From Pseudomonadota bacterium (GTDB lineage Bacteria > Desulfobacterota > Desulfovibrionia > Desulfovibrionales > Desulfovibrionaceae), in the NCBI GenBank assembly GCA_023426275.1, contig JAFABC010000242.1, forward strand, positions 1 through 25,582: a stretch of 25,582 bases of DNA. The letters run 5' to 3'. This document shows positions 22,406-25,582 of the stretch, piece by piece. The stretch's first letter is position 1. Each line of letters opens with the position of its first letter. The notes beneath the pieces were generated by a model. The model saw only the letters and a program-made list of their open reading frames with translations. It was not told where the DNA came from and did not search any database. A program made the position numbers and the translations under genes.

Positions 22406-24403
22406 ATGACCGCAAACGTCGCCGCCATCGACGCCAAGGCCGTCAACGTCATCAAGGGTCTGGTCATGGACGCCACCCGCAAGGCCAATTCCGGCCACCC
22501 GGGCGGCGCCATGTCCTCGGCCGACATGACGTACGTGCTTTTCAAGGATTATCTGCGTTTCGACCCTGCCGATCCGGCCTGGTTCAACCGCGACCGGTTC
22601 GTCCTTTCCGCCGGCCACGAATCCATGCTGCTCTACAGCCTGCTCCTGCTGCGGGGCGTGCTCTCCATGGATGACATCAAACAGTTCCGCCAGTTCGGCA
22701 GCCGCACCCCGGGCCATCCGGAAAACGGCGACACGCCCGGCGTCGAATGCACGACCGGCCCGCTCGGCCAGGGCTTTTCCATGGCCGTGGGCATGGCCGT
22801 GGCCGAAACAATGCTGCGCGCCCGCCTGGGCGACGACATCGCCGGCCATTACACCTACGTGCTCTCCTCCGACGGCGACGTGCAGGAACCGGTGTTCCTC
22901 GGCTCCGCCGCCCTGGCCGGCCTGTGGGGCCTGGGCCGGCTGGTGGTGCTCTTCGACAAGAACAAGTTCCAGCTGGCCTCGGCCACGAGCGTGTGCGACG
23001 CCACGGACCACGTCAAACTGTTCGAAAGCCTCGGCTGGCAGGTCATCGAGATCGACGGCAACGACCAGACCGCCATCCGCGCCGCCCTGGACGCGGCCCG
23101 GGCCGAGACGGCCAAGCCGACCATGATCATCGGCAACACCATCATCGCCAAGGGCGCCGCCACCATGGAAGGCGACCACGCCTCCCACGGCGCGCCGTTT
23201 TCCGAAGAGGAAATCAAGGCGACCAAAAAGCACCTGGGCCTGCCCGAGGACCAGACCTTTTACCTGCCCGACGACGTGACCGAGCACTTCCGTGCCCGTT
23301 TCCCCGAACTTTCCGCCGCCCGCAAGACCTGGAACACGACCTTCGAGGAACGCCTCGACAACGACGCGGAATTCGAAAAAACCTGGCGCCACATCAAGCG
23401 CGCCCCCGGCAACCGCAGCCTGTCCTGGCCGGTGTACGAGCCGGCAAAGCCGCTGGCCACCCGCGCCGCCTGGGGCGCGGCCCTAAACGGCCTCATCGAC
23501 CAGCTGCCCCTGCTTGTCGGCGGTTCGGCCGACCTCGATCCGTCCAACCAGACCGAAAAGTTCCGCGACATCACGGGCATCTTCGGCAAGGGCAACCGCC
23601 TGGGCCGGGGCATGTGCTTCGGCGTGCGCGAGTTCCCCATGGGCGCCATCGTCAACGGCATCGCCCTGCACGGCGGACTCATCCCCTTCGGGGCCACGTT
23701 CCTCCTCTTCTCCGACTACGAGCGCAACGCCCTGCGCATGGCCGCGTTGCAGCACGTGCCCAGCCTGCACGTTTTCACCCACGACTCGTTCTACGTGGGC
23801 GAGGACGGCCCGACCCACGAGCCCATCGAGCAGATCAGCTCCCTGCGCCTGATCCCCAACATGCTGGTCATGCGGCCGGCCGACGCCAACGAGACCGCCG
23901 TCTGCCTGGACACGGCCCTGCGCCAGACCAACCGGCCGACCTGCCTGCTGCTCACCCGCCAGAAGCTGCCCATCCTCGATCCGGCCGCCTATCCGGGCCT
24001 CAAGGACGGCGTGGCGCGGGGCGGTTACGTGCTGGAGGAAGCCGCCGGCGGCAAGCCCGACATGCTCCTGCTGGCTTCGGGCTCGGAAGTGTCCCTGGCC
24101 CAGGCCGCGGCCAGGCTTTTGCCCGAGCTGGCCATCCGCGTGGTCAGCATGCCCTGCCTGGAGCTTTTCAACGAGCAGCCCGACGACTACAAAGCCGTCG
24201 TGCTGCCGGCGGACGTGCCCTTCCGCTTCGCCGTGGAAGCCGGCCGGCCCGAGTTCTGGTGCCAGTACACCGGTTCCATGGACCGGGTGTACGGCATCTC
24301 CCACTTCGGGGCCTCGGCTCCGGCCTCCAAGCTGGCCGAAGCCTACGGGTTCACGCCCGAGAACATCGCCCAAAAGATCAAGGCGGCCTACGCCGCCAAA
24401 TAA
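22406..24403 (+). CDS. tkt: Transketolase
   Basis: A 665-residue thiamine-diphosphate enzyme that moves two-carbon units between sugar phosphates. The N-terminal domain has NSGHPGGAMSSAD with H31. The Mg-TPP site aligns with E. coli TktA as D156, N186 and F188. The pyrimidine domain has REFPMGAI with the catalytic glutamate, and a phosphate-binding segment around FTHDSFYVGEDGPTHEP. The cofactor motif is slightly unusual: SDGD in place of GDGC, and DKNKF in place of the common DNGI type, so this is a divergent branch but with the metal ligands kept. AAGGAAG at 22393-22399 is the ribosome site; a longer frame into rpiB is not credible. It is followed by a strong terminator, closing the rpiB-tkt unit. 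Confidence 0.97.
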   Translation: MTANVAAIDAKAVNVIKGLVMDATRKANSGHPGGAMSSADMTYVLFKDYLRFDPADPAWFNRDRFVLSAGHESMLLYSLLLLRGVLSMDDIKQFRQFGSRTPGHPENGDTPGVECTTGPLGQGFSMAVGMAVAETMLRARLGDDIAGHYTYVLSSDGDVQEPVFLGSAALAGLWGLGRLVVLFDKNKFQLASATSVCDATDHVKLFESLGWQVIEIDGNDQTAIRAALDAARAETAKPTMIIGNTIIAKGAATMEGDHASHGAPFSEEEIKATKKHLGLPEDQTFYLPDDVTEHFRARFPELSAARKTWNTTFEERLDNDAEFEKTWRHIKRAPGNRSLSWPVYEPAKPLATRAAWGAALNGLIDQLPLLVGGSADLDPSNQTEKFRDITGIFGKGNRLGRGMCFGVREFPMGAIVNGIALHGGLIPFGATFLLFSDYERNALRMAALQHVPSLHVFTHDSFYVGEDGPTHEPIEQISSLRLIPNMLVMRPADANETAVCLDTALRQTNRPTCLLLTRQKLPILDPAAYPGLKDGVARGGYVLEEAAGGKPDMLLLASGSEVSLAQAAARLLPELAIRVVSMPCLELFNEQPDDYKAVVLPADVPFRFAVEAGRPEFWCQYTGSMDRVYGISHFGASAPASKLAEAYGFTPENIAQKIKAAYAAK

Positions 24404-24432
24404 TCCGGGAAGTTTCTTCCCCGTCCCTCGCT

Positions 24433-24472
24433 GGAAACTCCCCCGAAGGCTTCGACTTTCGGGGGAGTTTCC
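24433..24472 (+). terminator. Strong terminator after tkt
   Basis: GGAAACTCCCCCGAA (24433-24447) is the exact reverse complement of TTCGGGGGAGTTTCC (24458-24472), a 15-bp perfect stem with a 10-base loop. The A-rich left foot and T-rich right foot make it work in both directions. The following 60 bases, with a six-T run near 24490, look like a decayed piece of similar sequence before the glpX ribosome site. Confidence 0.8.
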
Positions 24473-24558
24473 TATATCCCCCCTTGAAAGTTTTTTGGGA
24501 GGGAGGGGCGCGGGGAGAAAACCTACGCCTCCCACACCCCACAACAAAGGAGCATCCC

Positions 24559-25542
24559 ATGGAAGCGCCGGACAGAAATCTCGGGTTGGATCTGGTACGG
24601 GTCACGGAAGCGGCGGCGCTCAGTTCCTCGCGCTGGCTGGGGCGCGGCAACAAGAACGCCGGGGATCAGGCCGCCGTGGACGCCATGCGGCTGTCGTTTA
24701 ATACCCTGCCCATCGAAGGCATGATCATCATCGGCGAGGGCGAAAAGGACGAAGCCCCGATGCTCTACAACGGCGAGCGCGTGGGCAGCGGCCTGGGCAT
24801 TGCCGTGGACGTGGCCGTGGACCCGGTCGAGGGCACCAACCTGCTGGCCTACGGCCGGCCCAACGCCATCTCCGTGGTCGGCATCGCCCCGCGCGGCTCC
24901 ATGTTCAACCCCGGCCCGAGCTTTTACATGCAAAAGCTGGTGGTGCCGGCCGAGGCCAAGGACGTGGCCGACCTGGACGCGCCGGTTGGCGACAACCTCA
25001 AGAAGATCGCCAAGGCGCTCGGCAAGGACGTGGACGACCTGGTCGTCTTTGTCCTGGACAAGCCCCGCCACAAGTCCCTCATCCAGGCCATCCGGGCCGT
25101 GGGCGCGCGCATCCAGCTGCACACCGACGGCGACGTGGCCGGCTCGCTCATGGCCGTGGACCCGGAGCACGTGGTCGACGTCATGCTCGGCACCGGCGGC
25201 ACCCCCGAAGGCGTGCTCTCGGCCTGCGCCATCCGGGCCATGGGCGGCCGACTGCTGGCCCGGCTCGATCCACAAAAAGAGGACGAGAAGCTGGCCCTGG
25301 CCGAGGCCGGCATCGACTGCACCCGCATCTTCACCGAGGAAACGCTGGTCAACAGCGACGACACCTATTTCGCCGCCACCGGCATCTCCGGCGGCACCTT
25401 CCTCCACGGCGTCCGGTTCACCGGCACCCACGCCGTGACCCACTCCATGGTCATGCGCGGCAAAACCGGCACCATGCGCCGTATCGAAACGCGCATCCGC
25501 CTGGACAAGCTGATGCAAATCAGCGCCGTCAAGTACGACTAG
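24559..25542 (+). CDS. glpX: Fructose-1,6-bisphosphatase class II (GlpX type)
   Basis: A 327-residue cytoplasmic phosphatase that converts fructose 1,6-bisphosphate to fructose 6-phosphate, the committed step of gluconeogenesis. Class II marks are visible: GDQAAVDAMR near 35-44, the metal-binding GEGEKDEAPML at 59-69, DPVEGT at 88-93, and the C-terminal GTGGTPEGVLSACAIR substrate segment. Length is typical. AAAGGAG at 24546-24552 fixes the ATG. It stands downstream of tkt behind a strong terminator, so it is probably transcribed from its own promoter in 24473-24545, where I cannot pick a clear -35/-10 pair. Its product feeds transketolase and hexose phosphate for glucan and trehalose synthesis. 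Confidence 0.97.
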   Translation: MEAPDRNLGLDLVRVTEAAALSSSRWLGRGNKNAGDQAAVDAMRLSFNTLPIEGMIIIGEGEKDEAPMLYNGERVGSGLGIAVDVAVDPVEGTNLLAYGRPNAISVVGIAPRGSMFNPGPSFYMQKLVVPAEAKDVADLDAPVGDNLKKIAKALGKDVDDLVVFVLDKPRHKSLIQAIRAVGARIQLHTDGDVAGSLMAVDPEHVVDVMLGTGGTPEGVLSACAIRAMGGRLLARLDPQKEDEKLALAEAGIDCTRIFTEETLVNSDDTYFAATGISGGTFLHGVRFTGTHAVTHSMVMRGKTGTMRRIETRIRLDKLMQISAVKYD

Positions 25543-25582
25543 GACGGAAGATGCCTCCGGCGGCCAGGAGAGGCTCTGCCTC
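25543..25582. repeat. Start of an intergenic repeat or terminator cut by the window edge
   Basis: GATGCCTCCGGCGGCCAGG at the end of glpX resembles an intergenic phrase I recall as recurrent in Desulfovibrionaceae genomes, where it is often the left side of a terminator hairpin. Here GAGGC (25570-25574) pairs with GCCTC (25578-25582), and the outer arm CCAGGAGA would need its partner beyond the window. Recurrence cannot be tested inside this window. Confidence 0.35.

Noticed and set aside
1..25582. tRNA, rRNA, CRISPR array, insertion sequence or prophage
   Set aside because: No cloverleaf ending in CCA, no regularly spaced repeats, no transposase or integrase motifs and no terminal inverted repeats were seen on reading through the window.

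Overview
The window is a high-GC bacterial chromosome segment made almost entirely of single-copy housekeeping genes. It has no rRNA, tRNA, CRISPR array, transposase or phage gene. Its content and style (ferritin-like encapsulin cargo, stand-alone molbindin, sigma-32 with an acidic N-terminal extension, class II FBPase beside rpiB and tkt, short MetH, C-rich short N-acetylglutamate-synthase-like GNAT) fit a Desulfovibrionaceae-type sulfate reducer of the Desulfovibrio/Solidesulfovibrio kind. That assignment is inference from gene content, not from a marker gene search.

Left part, + strand (1-4392): an encapsulin nanocompartment pair (cargo EncFtn, then shell), a 486-bp gap with an AT-rich core full of inverted repeats, a 68-residue molbindin (Mop domain), cysS, and an MBL-fold hydrolase.

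Middle part, - strand (18043 down to 4353): nine genes read leftwards: metH, a TlpA-like thioredoxin, a GNAT acetyltransferase, hpt, an MJ0042 zinc-ribbon/DUF3426 membrane protein, radA, then treZ - GH57/DUF3536 - treY. The last three are joined by 4-base ATGA stop/start overlaps and form a tight trehalose-from-glucan operon. treY ends inside the 3' end of the convergent MBL gene (40-bp overlap).

Right part, + strand (18242-25542): rpoH (divergent from metH), a TPR lipoprotein, a LolB-like lipoprotein, rpiB, tkt, a strong terminator, and glpX. rpiB, tkt and glpX supply sugar phosphates by the non-oxidative pentose phosphate route and gluconeogenesis. Together with the trehalose operon they suggest active carbohydrate storage and stress-protectant metabolism.

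I found no clear new multi-gene system. The points most worth checking are the GH57/DUF3536 gene translationally locked between treZ and treY, the perfect 18-bp palindrome that contains the treZ start codon, the structured AT-rich leader before the molbindin gene, the encapsulated ferritin in a presumed anaerobe, and several start codons (metH, TlpA-like) where the Shine-Dalgarno sequence argues against the longest frame.
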